DNA from: Phycisphaerae bacterium | GTDB lineage: Bacteria; Planctomycetota; Phycisphaerae; Sedimentisphaerales; Anaerobacaceae | Length of the DNA stretch: 55,017 nucleotides | Direction: 5' to 3' | Assembly: GCA_026386805.1 (NCBI GenBank) | Contig: JAPLMX010000093.1 | Location: forward strand, 1 to 55,017 | In this document: in pieces, positions 14,824 to 24,247 of the stretch | Layout of the letters: each line of letters opens with the position of its first letter | How positions within the stretch are numbered: position 1 is the stretch's first letter | Position numbers and translations under genes: made by a program | Notes under the pieces: model-generated | What the model saw: only the letters and a program-made list of their open reading frames with translations | What the model was told of the DNA's origin: nothing | The model's database searches: none

Positions 14824-17800
14824 ATGAACCAAGCTATCAACGACTGGCTGGCCGGCTTGAACGGTATCGGCAAAGCGTTCTGCAGCTATGCCGCCGGCGC
14901 ATTCATCCAATCGGCTCTCTTGGTCATTCTGCTCTTCGCCATTGACCTGCTGCTTCGCAAACGGGTGCGCGCCGTCTTTCGATATTGCGTATGGCTGCTC
15001 GTGCTTGTGAAACTGGTTCTGCCGCCAACCCTGTCCTTGCCGACTGGAATTGGATATTGGGTCACAGACCGTTTGCCCGCCGCCTCTCCCGTGCCGGATC
15101 GCTTTGCGGATGCCGTTAGATTTGAGGGCGCGGGGCCGCGTCGATCTGCGGGTTCAGAACCGTCGGGACGAATTCCGCAGGTCCAACCTCCTTCGAATAT
15201 GGCCCAGACGGATGCCCCTGTTACGTCTGTGGCTCTGAGTTTGACTCCTATCACCTGGCAGGGAGTCGTCTTCCTCCTGTGGCTTGTGGGTGTGCTTGCT
15301 TTCGCAGCGCTGCTGGCTCAGCGTCTGCGGTTCGTCAGAGGACTTGTCGCCGCGAGCATCCCTGCCGAAGGGGGATTGCTTGGCTTATTGGAACAGTGTC
15401 GCCGGCAAATTGGCGTTCGCCGGCAGGTGGGGCTAAGGACGTTAGACACCGTTCCCAGTCCGGCGGTCTGCGGCCTGCTGCGGCCCATCATCTTGATGCC
15501 GGCTTCACTTGTTGAGAAACTCTCGCCCGAAGGACTCAGAGCGGCCCTGATTCATGAGCTTGCCCACATCAAGAGGGCCGACTTGTGGGTCAATGCCGTG
15601 CAGACGTTCCTGCAGGTCGTCTACTTCTACAATCCCTTCGTATGGTTCGCCAACGCGATCATTCGCAGGACGTGCGAGGAAGCGGTGGATGAGACGGTCC
15701 TCGTGACCCTGGGAGGAGAGGCGAAGAGCTACAGCAACACCCTGATCGACATCGGCGAGATGGCGTTCTGGAAAGCCGACTTTGGCCTGCGTCTGGTCGG
15801 CGTAGCGGAATCAAGAAAAGCCTTGCAATGGAGGATCAAACACATGTTGACGAGACCAGTACCCAAAAGCGCAAGAATCGGAGTCCTCGGCACCATCGCA
15901 ATCCTGGTAGTCGCGGCGGTCCTGCTCCCGATGGCGAGGGCCGAGAGGGCGAGCAAGAATATGCCCACCACTGGGCCAGCGACCGCTACGGAAGTGACCG
16001 CAAGCGTCCCGGCAGCCGGCGAGAGCGACTCGATCGTGGACCCGAACACTGGACTCAAGTTCACCGTGGCCAGGAAGATCGCCGGAGCTAATGATGTCAT
16101 CGAAAGCGACAGCGGTATCTCCATGTCACCGAACGGCAAGTTCCTTTTGTGGCGCGGCCGCGTGGTGCCGCAGGACGGCAGTCCCGCCTTCACGTTGAAG
16201 GAGCTCAAGGGTGCAAGCATTGCCTCGTGGTCGCCCGATGGGCAGCAGATTGCGTTCAACTTCGAAGGCATCGAGGTACTGCCCGTCTCGGCGGAGACGG
16301 GCCGGCCCGCTGGTCCCGGCCGTAAGCTCCTGCAAGGCGCGAATTGGTTCCGCGGCAGAATCTACTGGTCCACCGATTCGCAGCGAATCCTTTACATCAA
16401 ATGGAATCCGCAGATAGAACGCGAAGTAGGCAGCATAGCCCTGGGCGATGGCCGCCTAAACAAGGAGCCGGATTACGGAGACTTCGGAGTTCTGTCCCCC
16501 GACGGCAAGACAATGGCCTATTCCATGTATGAAGACGGCATTTGGACCAAACCGGCCAGTGGCGGAGTTACCCGTATTGCCCGACCGCGGCGGGACTTTT
16601 GGCTCGATGAGGTGACCGTTTGGACTTCGGATAGCCAATGGGTCGTGAGTGCGACCGGTCGAGATATGCCGGCACAGCTCCACTTCGCCCGGCCAGCGGA
16701 TGGAAACGGATTCGATATGTCTCCACCGGAGGCTGCGGGCAGATTTGTCGGCAAATCACTGGACGGCAAGAAGCTGTGCTTCTACCGTTCCGCCTTCGAT
16801 CCACGAGCCATCTGTCGGATCGTGCCAGTCTCAGGTGGTCCCGCTCTTGATGGCGGTCCGGTTGCCTTAGAAGCCTCCGAAGACGTCCGTTTCTGGTCTC
16901 CGGATTCTGCTTCGCTGGCGGTGCTCAGGATGGACCAACGGGCCCGTCCCTCTTTGTGGTCCACACGCCTGCCTGGAGGGGATCGCGTTCAGTTCAACCT
17001 ACAGCCACTTGGGGCGGGGCCCGGACCTTTCCTGTTGTCTCTTTCCCCGGACGGCAGGAAGCTGTTCTACCTGGCGCTTCGGCCCACTGGTCAGGGGGGC
17101 AGGGAGCTGATTTTCTATGTCGTTCCCATTTCCTTGAAAGAAGGCCGGACGACGGGGCCGGCCGTACTGATCCTCAACAAAGAGTGGCAGAACCAATCTG
17201 GAGGGATGTTAAGATCGGACAGGGTGGGTCTGTGGTCTCCCGATGGAACCAGGATTGCTGCGCCGCGCGAGAGCGAGCAAGGGCATGAGCTCTGGGTCTT
17301 GTCCGCCGACGGCAGCACGCCTGTCCGGATCGCCCAAACGCCCGATGGACTGGCGACCCGTCTGCGGTGGTCACCCGATGGCAGGATGATCGCCTTCAAT
17401 CTGAGTGCGCCGGAGCGTGAGATTCTCCAGGTAATTCCTTGTGAAGGGGGGACGGCTAAGACCGTACTGACCATGCCCAAGGGACAAGCTGTCGCCTTTA
17501 GCTGGGCTCCTGACAGCAAGGAGATTGTCGCTGCATACGACGGAACGATCTCAAGTCTCTCACTTACGGGCGGCGGTCCGCGCGTAATCGCCAGATTGCA
17601 GGAGGCGGGCTATGAGAGCGCCTCGTGGGTCTGCTGGTCTCCCGATGGGCAACGCCTGGCTTTTTATGGTGAGAGAGTGGGGGAGCCTGGTCGGTTGTGT
17701 CTGCTCGCGCCAAGCACTGGTAAGATCGTCCCGTTGGAGAGTAGTCCGAAGAAAGCCTGGAGTTTCGCCTGGTCTCCGGATAGCAAGATGATCTCCTGTA

Positions 17801-18510
17801 CGTCCGAAGAGGCTCAGAAGACGCGTCCTGCCGGGGTCATTCGCGAACTGGAGATAGCGGCAGCGTTACAGAAGGTAGCGCCGGTCGCCGAAAAGAAAGC
17901 GACCACCTCCAAGGCCGCTGCAAAAGTAGAACCCATCGCTGGCCCGGTCTTCACGGACAACTTCGACAATGGCCTCTCCAAGCATTGGCGGTTCTGGGAG
18001 GGGAAGAAGGAGCTGGGGCCGCCGGCGGCATACGCCGTCGAGAACGGGCAGTTGCTGCTATCAAACAGCGGAGCTCACCTCGACGGTATCGACTGGAGCG
18101 ACTACGTCGTGAAAGTCCGCGTGTGCATCAAGGAGGCCGTGGCCTCGGGCGAGGGGGTTTTCGCCATCGAAGTGCGCACGACGCCCAGCCCGTTCGGCGC
18201 CAGGGATCGTTACACGTTGGTTCTTACTTGCGTGGACGGCAATCCTGCCTTCCTGGCCCTGGGCGCCTGTTACAACGACAGTTCGAAGAAATTGCAGCAT
18301 GCGGTGTGGAAGAACGTCGGGTACAGCTTTGTGCGGGACCAGTGGTACACGGTGGAACTCGAGGTCCGAGGCCAGCAAGTGCGAGGGTATCTGGATGGCA
18401 AGCTTGTCATAGAGGCAACGGATGCGCGGTTGTCCAAGGGCGGAATCTGGCTGACGGCCTGGAGGACCCGTGTCCTTCTCGACGACTTCAGCGTGCGTCA
18501 ACTGCCATAG
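14824..18510 (+). CDS. M56 (BlaR1-like) metallopeptidase fused to beta-propeller and lectin-like domain
   Basis: 1228 residues. Residues 1-370 are a BlaR1/MecR1-type M56 peptidase: several membrane helices, zinc motif HELAHIKRADLW (His244, Glu245, His248) and RRTCEEAVDE (third ligand about 285). A further membrane helix (about 355-375) is followed by a linker. Residues about 400-1010 are repeated PD40/TolB-like blades (SPDGKTMAYSMY, SPDSASLAVL, SPDGRKLFYLA, SPDGTRIAAP, SPDGRMIAFN, SPDGQRLAFYG, SPDSKMISC). Residues about 1042-1228 are a jelly-roll, laminin-G/DUF1080-like domain (FTDNFDNGLSKHWRFWEG... DDFSV). BlaR1 has a penicillin-binding sensor at this place; here propeller and lectin-like parts probably sense another ligand, perhaps a glycan. 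GGGAGG is 7 nt before the ATG. Pair with the repressor upstream. Confidence 0.88.
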   Translation: MNQAINDWLAGLNGIGKAFCSYAAGAFIQSALLVILLFAIDLLLRKRVRAVFRYCVWLLVLVKLVLPPTLSLPTGIGYWVTDRLPAASPVPDRFADAVRFEGAGPRRSAGSEPSGRIPQVQPPSNMAQTDAPVTSVALSLTPITWQGVVFLLWLVGVLAFAALLAQRLRFVRGLVAASIPAEGGLLGLLEQCRRQIGVRRQVGLRTLDTVPSPAVCGLLRPIILMPASLVEKLSPEGLRAALIHELAHIKRADLWVNAVQTFLQVVYFYNPFVWFANAIIRRTCEEAVDETVLVTLGGEAKSYSNTLIDIGEMAFWKADFGLRLVGVAESRKALQWRIKHMLTRPVPKSARIGVLGTIAILVVAAVLLPMARAERASKNMPTTGPATATEVTASVPAAGESDSIVDPNTGLKFTVARKIAGANDVIESDSGISMSPNGKFLLWRGRVVPQDGSPAFTLKELKGASIASWSPDGQQIAFNFEGIEVLPVSAETGRPAGPGRKLLQGANWFRGRIYWSTDSQRILYIKWNPQIEREVGSIALGDGRLNKEPDYGDFGVLSPDGKTMAYSMYEDGIWTKPASGGVTRIARPRRDFWLDEVTVWTSDSQWVVSATGRDMPAQLHFARPADGNGFDMSPPEAAGRFVGKSLDGKKLCFYRSAFDPRAICRIVPVSGGPALDGGPVALEASEDVRFWSPDSASLAVLRMDQRARPSLWSTRLPGGDRVQFNLQPLGAGPGPFLLSLSPDGRKLFYLALRPTGQGGRELIFYVVPISLKEGRTTGPAVLILNKEWQNQSGGMLRSDRVGLWSPDGTRIAAPRESEQGHELWVLSADGSTPVRIAQTPDGLATRLRWSPDGRMIAFNLSAPEREILQVIPCEGGTAKTVLTMPKGQAVAFSWAPDSKEIVAAYDGTISSLSLTGGGPRVIARLQEAGYESASWVCWSPDGQRLAFYGERVGEPGRLCLLAPSTGKIVPLESSPKKAWSFAWSPDSKMISCTSEEAQKTRPAGVIRELEIAAALQKVAPVAEKKATTSKAAAKVEPIAGPVFTDNFDNGLSKHWRFWEGKKELGPPAAYAVENGQLLLSNSGAHLDGIDWSDYVVKVRVCIKEAVASGEGVFAIEVRTTPSPFGARDRYTLVLTCVDGNPAFLALGACYNDSSKKLQHAVWKNVGYSFVRDQWYTVELEVRGQQVRGYLDGKLVIEATDARLSKGGIWLTAWRTRVLLDDFSVRQLP

Positions 18511-18694
18511 GCTGGTTGCCCACGAGTTGTGCCGACGGGGTTCGTATGTGCAAAACAAAACGCGTCCCGAAGGGGTTTTGTGGGAAATAGACGTTGACGA
18601 AGCCTTGACGGAAGGTTAATCATCATGGATGCAAGGACGTGACGTGTGCGTTCTCGGATCACGGAAACCGCAAGGAACCTCGAAAGGAGAACCC

Positions 18695-20617
18695 ATGAAA
18701 CGATGCACTTCGAAGAGACGCCTGATCGGACTGTTTGTGTTGTCGTGGCTGCTCGTTCTGGCGTTCTGCCTGCTATCGTACGGGCAGAATGGATCAAACG
18801 ACAACGATCCGCACGCGACGGGGTATCTCCCGCCGACCCTGGAGGAGGAGCGGCACTTCCTGGAGACTCACCGCCGGATCGTCAAGGTATGGCCAAACCG
18901 GCTGGCCTGGCTGCGGGTCAATGAGGAGCGAAAGAAGAAGGGGTTGGAGCCCTTGCCAGAGCAGGGCTTCGTACGCAACGGGGCCGAGAAAGATTACACG
19001 GTGGGCAATGGGCCCGTCATCTCAGGCGTGCCAAAGGGATTCGTGGGCTTGACGAGCCTGTCCACATACACGGACAACAGCCTGCTGGACGCCTTTCCCG
19101 AGATCCGGACCCAAGGGTCGATAGGTTCGTGCACCAACTTCGCCATCACCTACTACCAATTGACATACACGGCGGGGCGCGCCTACGAGTACCATGACAA
19201 CAAGAACGTCAGCAACAATGATACGAAGTTCTCGCCGAAGTGGACATATAACATGATCAATCGAGGTGGGGACAACGGGTCAAAGCCCACCGATGCCTAC
19301 GGCGTTCTGGAAAAGCACGGAGCGGCGCGGTGGAGCCTGTTCCCCTATCAGACCAACGGTGCCGACCCCAAGAGCTACCGCGAGTGGTGTCGCGACGGTG
19401 AGACCTGGCGGGATGCGATCCGCTATCGCATCGCGCCCTGTGACGTTGTTGCGCCGGACACCGCCGGCGGTCCCGATGCATTGCTCACCAGCATCAAGAC
19501 ATCCCTTGCCAATGGCGAGGTTCTGACGTTCGCGACGTACATCAGCGGCTGGCAGTTCACGACCCTCCAGGACGACAAGAGCACTCCGGATGATAACGCC
19601 TTTGTGCGAAAGCCTGTTGCTTCCTGGGTCAACAATGCCGCCCAGGCCAATCATATGATGACAATCGTCGGCTACAATGACAACGTCTGGACGGACATCA
19701 ACAAGAACCGCAAGGTCGAGACTGCGGAAAGGGGCGCGCTGAGGATCGCGAACAGTTGGGGTCCGAACTGGCAGGATTACGGGTTCTGCTGGCTGGCGTA
19801 TGATGCGCTCAGAAGTACATCAACCGCTGGCGCCCCAAGCTCTGGCAGGCAACCTGCCATAGCGAGCGACGTCTACTCTATCCTCATGCATTTGAACGAC
19901 GGAGCTTTCCCCGGCTATCCTTACGAGCCATGGCTCCTTGCCAAATTCAAGCTCACCCATGCCAAGCGGAATCAGTTGGGCGTGCTGTTGGCGGCTGCCA
20001 ACGGTGTATCGTGGCCTCCGGGTGCGCTCCAATTCCAGGGCGGACCCTATGCGTTCGACGGGACTACTAATACGGAGCCCTGTGAAGGAACGTTCGTCTT
20101 CGATCTCACTGAGATTCTTCAAGACGCATGGGATTCCGGCGCTTGTGAGCTGCGGGTCGCAGACGATGACGACCGGAGCAACCTGGATTCTTTCGGCTCA
20201 CCGGACGGCTACGCGGCCACGCTTCTGGGCTACAAACTGATCGACATGACCGAGGCACGCGGAAGCGAGATCCTGGATGACCCGGAACCAATTGACGCGG
20301 AGGAATGCGGGTGGAGCCTGGCTTACCCCTCTTACGATGAGCAAGCCCCGGTGGCTGTGGCGTCGGCCCAGCCGGCCTTTGGTCGCGTTCCGTTGACGGT
20401 CCAGTTTAATGGGAGCGGGTCCTCCCTCGGCATGGATGCCTATGTGTGGGACTTCGGTGATGGTTCATCGCCACTCCCAGTTCAGGATCCCAGGACCCTC
20501 ACCTCGCACATATACAGCACCGTCGGCACTTATGCCGCGACGCTGACAGTCCTGGACGAAGACCACTGGTACGAGTCTTCCACTCGGGTGCCTGTTACGG
20601 CGACCCGCAGGAAATGA
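18695..20617 (+). CDS. Secreted papain-family (C1) protease with PKD domain
   Basis: 640 residues. The signal helix (LIGLFVLSWLLVLAFCLLSY) is followed by a charged pro-region, then a C1A-type peptidase: catalytic Cys in TQGSIGSCTNFA (Cys146), His in QANHMMTIVGYND (His320) and Asn in RIANSWGPNW (Asn353). After a linker domain, residues about 560-640 form a PKD domain (PLTVQFNGSGS, YVWDFGDGSSP). AAGGAG at 6-7 nt before ATG 18695 decides the start over the in-frame GTG/ATG upstream. It is most likely an exported protease whose PKD part binds a surface or protein substrate. The 18511-18694 gap before it holds nothing I recognise. Confidence 0.88.
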   Translation: MKRCTSKRRLIGLFVLSWLLVLAFCLLSYGQNGSNDNDPHATGYLPPTLEEERHFLETHRRIVKVWPNRLAWLRVNEERKKKGLEPLPEQGFVRNGAEKDYTVGNGPVISGVPKGFVGLTSLSTYTDNSLLDAFPEIRTQGSIGSCTNFAITYYQLTYTAGRAYEYHDNKNVSNNDTKFSPKWTYNMINRGGDNGSKPTDAYGVLEKHGAARWSLFPYQTNGADPKSYREWCRDGETWRDAIRYRIAPCDVVAPDTAGGPDALLTSIKTSLANGEVLTFATYISGWQFTTLQDDKSTPDDNAFVRKPVASWVNNAAQANHMMTIVGYNDNVWTDINKNRKVETAERGALRIANSWGPNWQDYGFCWLAYDALRSTSTAGAPSSGRQPAIASDVYSILMHLNDGAFPGYPYEPWLLAKFKLTHAKRNQLGVLLAAANGVSWPPGALQFQGGPYAFDGTTNTEPCEGTFVFDLTEILQDAWDSGACELRVADDDDRSNLDSFGSPDGYAATLLGYKLIDMTEARGSEILDDPEPIDAEECGWSLAYPSYDEQAPVAVASAQPAFGRVPLTVQFNGSGSSLGMDAYVWDFGDGSSPLPVQDPRTLTSHIYSTVGTYAATLTVLDEDHWYESSTRVPVTATRRK

Positions 20618-20753
20618 ACGTGCAGGGCGACCGCTTCGCGGCGTGCGACGAGGCTATTCTGCGCGTATCCATCGCCGATGGCAAGTGGATTGCTTACGTC
20701 ATTTCTTTTTCATGTACCCTTTGACTTGCCGCTTGGGTGTTCTGTCCATGGGG

Positions 20754-20782
20754 TGGATAGAACGTGGCCGGGGAGATATAAT
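20754..20782 (+). promoter_or_regulatory. Putative sigma-70-type promoter
   Basis: TGGATA (20754-20759) and a perfect TATAAT (20777-20782) are 17 bp apart. They lie about 125 nt before the PD40/TPR gene, in a 290-bp gap that holds nothing else I recognise. Confidence 0.5.
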
Positions 20783-20907
20783 AATGCGCATCTGCAACAA
20801 TGCTGGGCCGGGAGGCCGAACGCATAGGGCAGCAGGGGCGTCCAAACATGACGCATCGCAGTTGGCGTCCCCAGAGCGTGCCACGAGTCTCGTGACGAGG
20901 ATAACGC

Positions 20908-23193
20908 ATGCGGAAGAAAGTTGCATACACGCTGGCGATAACCGTCGTTGTCATCGCTGGCGGCACTTTGATCTGGATGTACGGCAGGCCGCTGAACGCG
21001 GACGACGTGCTGGCGGCCTATGCGAAGCAGCCGAATTGCACCGCCGTCAAGATCGTGTATCCCCTGGACGGGACCCTATTTCCACCCGAGATCGTTCCGC
21101 CGACGGTCCGCTGGGAGGATGAGAACGCCGATGCCTCGACGTGGCTCGTTCGGGTGGAGCTTGCCGACGGCCAGGCGCCGGTCGATTGCCTGAGCCGCGA
21201 GCGTCAGTGGACGCCGACGGCACAGGATTGGGAGCGCATCAAGAAGGGCTCGGTGGAGAAAGAGGCTCGGGTCCTGGTGATCGGTGTCAAGTCCGGCCTG
21301 CCTGTGAAGGTCGTATCGGCCGCCGCCATTGCCGTGCGGACTTCGAAAGATGAAGTGGGGGCGCCGCTGTTCTACCGGGAGGTGAATCTGCCCTTCATCG
21401 ACGCCGTGACGGACCCGTCGAAGATCCGTTGGCGCTTCGGATCGATCTCGTCGCCGCAGCCGCCGCCGGTCATCCTTACGGGCTTGCCCGTCTGCGGGAA
21501 TTGCCACTCATTCACGCAGGACGGCCGGACGCTGGCGATGGACGTCGATTACGCCAACAGCAAAGGATCGTACGTCATTGCGCCCATCAAGCCGCAGATG
21601 GTGTTGGCCACGAGCGACATCATCACGTGGGACGACTATAGGAAGGAGGATGGGGAGCAAACGTTCGGGCTACTCTCCCAAATGTCCCCGGACGGCCGGT
21701 ACGTCGTCAGCACGGTCAAGGACAAGTCCGTCTTCGTACCGATGCCGGACTTGGCGTTCTCGCAGTTATTCTTCCCGATCAAGGGGATTCTGTGCGTCTA
21801 CGACCGGCAGACGAAGGTCTTCAGCACCTTGCCCGGCGCGGATGACCCCACCTACGTCCAGAGCAATCCAAGCTGGAGCCCCGACGGCAAGTACATCGTC
21901 TTCGCCCGCGCCAAGGCATACGATCTCAAGAACACCAAGGGCCAGGGCAAGGTCCTGCTGACGCGGGAAGAGTGCAAGGAGTTCGTCGAGGACGGCAAGC
22001 CGTTCCTGTTCGACCTGTATCGTATCCCCTTCAACGAGGGCAAGGGCGGCGTGGCGGAACCGATCAAAGGGGCGTCCCACAACGGCATGAGCAACTACTT
22101 CGCCCGTTACTCGCCGGATGGCCGCTGGATCGCCTTTTGCAGGGCCAAGAGCTACATGCTGCTTCAGAAGGACAGCGTGCTATACATCCTTCCGGCCGCG
22201 GGCGGCGAGGCCCGCCGGCTTCGGTGCAATGCCGGCCGGATGAATTCCTGGCATAGCTGGTCGCCCAACGGCAAATGGCTCGTTTTCTCGTCCAAGGCCT
22301 GGTCCGATTACACGCAGCTTTGCCTGACCCATATCGATGACAATGGCGAAAGCACCCCGCCTGTTCTGCTGGCAAACCTGACCAGCGATAAATGGGCCGC
22401 CAATATCCCCGAGTTCGTCAACGCCGGCCCCGACGCCATCGCGAAAATCAGCGAGCAGTTCCTGAATGACTACTCTTTCGTTCGTGCCGGCAATGAGTTC
22501 TACCGCCACGGCGACGCGGACAATGCCATCCAGGAGTACGGTAAGGCGCTGGCGCTGAACCCCGACAACATCGAGGCCCACCAGAAGCTTGGGTTCCTGC
22601 TCTATCACGTCAAGGACCAGCCCCAGGAAGGCATGACCCACCTGCGCAAGACCATCGCCCTGGACCCTCACAATGTCCGCGCTCACTACGATCTTGGCCT
22701 GGCCCTGCTCCATCAACGGAAGATCGACGAGGCCGGTGGACACCTTATGGAGGCCCTGGCCCACATGCCGGCCGGGGGGCTGGACGATCAATACACGCCC
22801 CTCCGGGTGCATCAGAACTTCGGAGAAGCATTGTTGTTGGCCTACAAGTTGCCGGAGGCGAAGGTGCATCTAACCAGGGTTGTGGAACTTGACCCGGCCA
22901 GCGCGCAAGGGCACTACTGGCTGGCCCAGGCGTTGGCCGGCCTGGGCGAGATGGAGCCGGCCCTGCTGAGCTACGCGAAGGCCATGAAGCTTGATCCGAG
23001 AGTGGATATCTCCCCGGGGCTGCACCATCTGTTGGCTAATGGTCTCCTGCAGAAACGCCAATACCGCGACGCGGTCAGCCATGAGGAACGGGCCTTGGCG
23101 ATGGCGCAAGCCGAGGGTGACAATGCGCTCGCGGCCCGTCTCAAGAAAGCCGTGGAGTACTGCCGGCAGTTGGAGCAGGCGGCCAAGCAGTAG
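20908..23193 (+). CDS. Exported PD40 beta-propeller/TPR protein with CxxCH motif
   Basis: 761 residues. An N-terminal anchor (TLAITVVVIAGGTLIWMYG) is followed by a beta-sandwich-like region. Then comes LPVCGNCHSFTQDGRTLAMD with a CxxCH motif (Cys196 to His200), as in c-type haem attachment sites. Propeller blades follow (SPDGRYVVSTV, SPDGKYIVFARA, SPDGRWIAFCRA, SPNGKWLVFSS). From residue about 520 at least four TPR units are visible (NAIQEYGKALALNPDNIEAH, HLRKTIALDPHNVRAHYDLG, HLTRVVELDPASAQGHYWLA). I know this architecture only as an uncharacterised planctomycete family; the role could be redox or scaffold. GAGG about 8 nt before the ATG and a promoter at 20754-20782 support the start. Confidence 0.82.
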   Translation: MRKKVAYTLAITVVVIAGGTLIWMYGRPLNADDVLAAYAKQPNCTAVKIVYPLDGTLFPPEIVPPTVRWEDENADASTWLVRVELADGQAPVDCLSRERQWTPTAQDWERIKKGSVEKEARVLVIGVKSGLPVKVVSAAAIAVRTSKDEVGAPLFYREVNLPFIDAVTDPSKIRWRFGSISSPQPPPVILTGLPVCGNCHSFTQDGRTLAMDVDYANSKGSYVIAPIKPQMVLATSDIITWDDYRKEDGEQTFGLLSQMSPDGRYVVSTVKDKSVFVPMPDLAFSQLFFPIKGILCVYDRQTKVFSTLPGADDPTYVQSNPSWSPDGKYIVFARAKAYDLKNTKGQGKVLLTREECKEFVEDGKPFLFDLYRIPFNEGKGGVAEPIKGASHNGMSNYFARYSPDGRWIAFCRAKSYMLLQKDSVLYILPAAGGEARRLRCNAGRMNSWHSWSPNGKWLVFSSKAWSDYTQLCLTHIDDNGESTPPVLLANLTSDKWAANIPEFVNAGPDAIAKISEQFLNDYSFVRAGNEFYRHGDADNAIQEYGKALALNPDNIEAHQKLGFLLYHVKDQPQEGMTHLRKTIALDPHNVRAHYDLGLALLHQRKIDEAGGHLMEALAHMPAGGLDDQYTPLRVHQNFGEALLLAYKLPEAKVHLTRVVELDPASAQGHYWLAQALAGLGEMEPALLSYAKAMKLDPRVDISPGLHHLLANGLLQKRQYRDAVSHEERALAMAQAEGDNALAARLKKAVEYCRQLEQAAKQ

Positions 23194-23291
23194 CCTGGAT
23201 CGGGCGGGCGGCCGATCGTCTCACGAGGTGCTCATTTCGCCGATTTCGGCCGAACATTTCACGTCGCGACCAATATTATGGTGCATACGTC

Positions 23292-23320
23292 TTGCGTGCG
23301 AATCTGGGTTTTGTTAAAAT
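23292..23320 (+). promoter_or_regulatory. Putative promoter giving a nearly leaderless rhomboid mRNA
   Basis: TTGCGT (23292-23297) and TAAAAT (23315-23320) are 17 bp apart. The expected transcription start, about 7 nt later, falls at or next to ATG 23329, and there is no clear ribosome-binding site. Confidence 0.45.
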
Positions 23321-23328
23321 AAGAGCTT

Positions 23329-24180
23329 ATGGGGTTATACGATAGAGATTACACGCAGCCGGAGTCCCGGCGACGGTACCATGATCTGTCGCAGGTGCAG
23401 TTCAACTTACCCCAGGTGACGCCGGCCGTCAAATGGCTGTTGATCATCAACATCGTGGTCTTCGCCCTCAGTCTGGTTCCCTCGGTGGGCGTCTTTCTCG
23501 CGAGTTGGCTTGCGATTGACACGACTACGTGGGCGGCTGTCATGCAGCCGTGGAGATTGCTCACGTACCAGTTCCTCCACAAGGACGCTTGGCACATCTT
23601 CATGAACATGATTGGCCTGTTCCTGATCGCACCGCCGCTGGAGCGGTCCTGGGGGGGCAGGCGGTTTGTCCTGTTCTACTTGGGCTGCGGTGCGGTCGGA
23701 GCGCTGACCTACATCACTCTGGCAATGGTGGGATGGCTCGGCGTGGGCCTGATGGTCGGGGCGTCGGGGGCGGTCTTGGGAGTTGTGGCCGCGTGTGCCG
23801 TGCTGTTTCCGCACTTTAGCCTGATCGTCTTCGTGTTCCCGGTGCCCATTCGCATCGTGGCGGTCGGTCTGATGCTCGTCTACTTGGTGAATGTGCTCAC
23901 CGCCTACGGTCACGGCGGTGCCGGAGGCGACGCCGCGCACCTCGGTGGAATGGCCACCGGACTCGTGTACGTACTGCTGCATCCGGCGTGGGATAGGCTC
24001 ACGCTGAAGATGCGGTCCGGCTCCTGGGAAAAGAAGATGGAAGAGAGCCGGCGGCTGCAAGTCGAGGTGGACCGCATTCTGGTGAAGGTGCATCACTCCG
24101 GCCTGCACAGCCTGACCCGTCGCGAAAAGGCAGCTCTCAAGCGCGCCACGCAAGAGGAAGTCCGGCGCCACCAGTTGTAG
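23329..24180 (+). CDS. Rhomboid-family intramembrane serine protease
   Basis: 283 residues with about six membrane helices. The catalytic pair is present: Ser146 in VGASGAVLG (GxSG) and His204 in GDAAHLGGMATG. The WR-type loop and the WHIFMNMIGLF helix with HxxxN also fit. The cytoplasmic C-terminal tail of about 60 residues is charged and helical, ending in a basic stretch. Rhomboids cleave single-pass membrane proteins within the bilayer; no substrate can be named here. The gene ends 67 bp from the convergent secreted-protein gene. Confidence 0.92.
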   Translation: MGLYDRDYTQPESRRRYHDLSQVQFNLPQVTPAVKWLLIINIVVFALSLVPSVGVFLASWLAIDTTTWAAVMQPWRLLTYQFLHKDAWHIFMNMIGLFLIAPPLERSWGGRRFVLFYLGCGAVGALTYITLAMVGWLGVGLMVGASGAVLGVVAACAVLFPHFSLIVFVFPVPIRIVAVGLMLVYLVNVLTAYGHGGAGGDAAHLGGMATGLVYVLLHPAWDRLTLKMRSGSWEKKMEESRRLQVEVDRILVKVHHSGLHSLTRREKAALKRATQEEVRRHQL

Positions 24181-24247
24181 GACTCGGACGATCTATTACC
24201 GACGAGACCTGTGACGTATCCCGGGTTGCGTAGCCCATCGGCGGCTT

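Noticed and set aside
14371..18510. Beta-lactam resistance locus (BlaI/BlaR1)
   Set aside because: No beta-lactamase or penicillin-binding sensor domain is present; the sensor part is propeller and jelly-roll.
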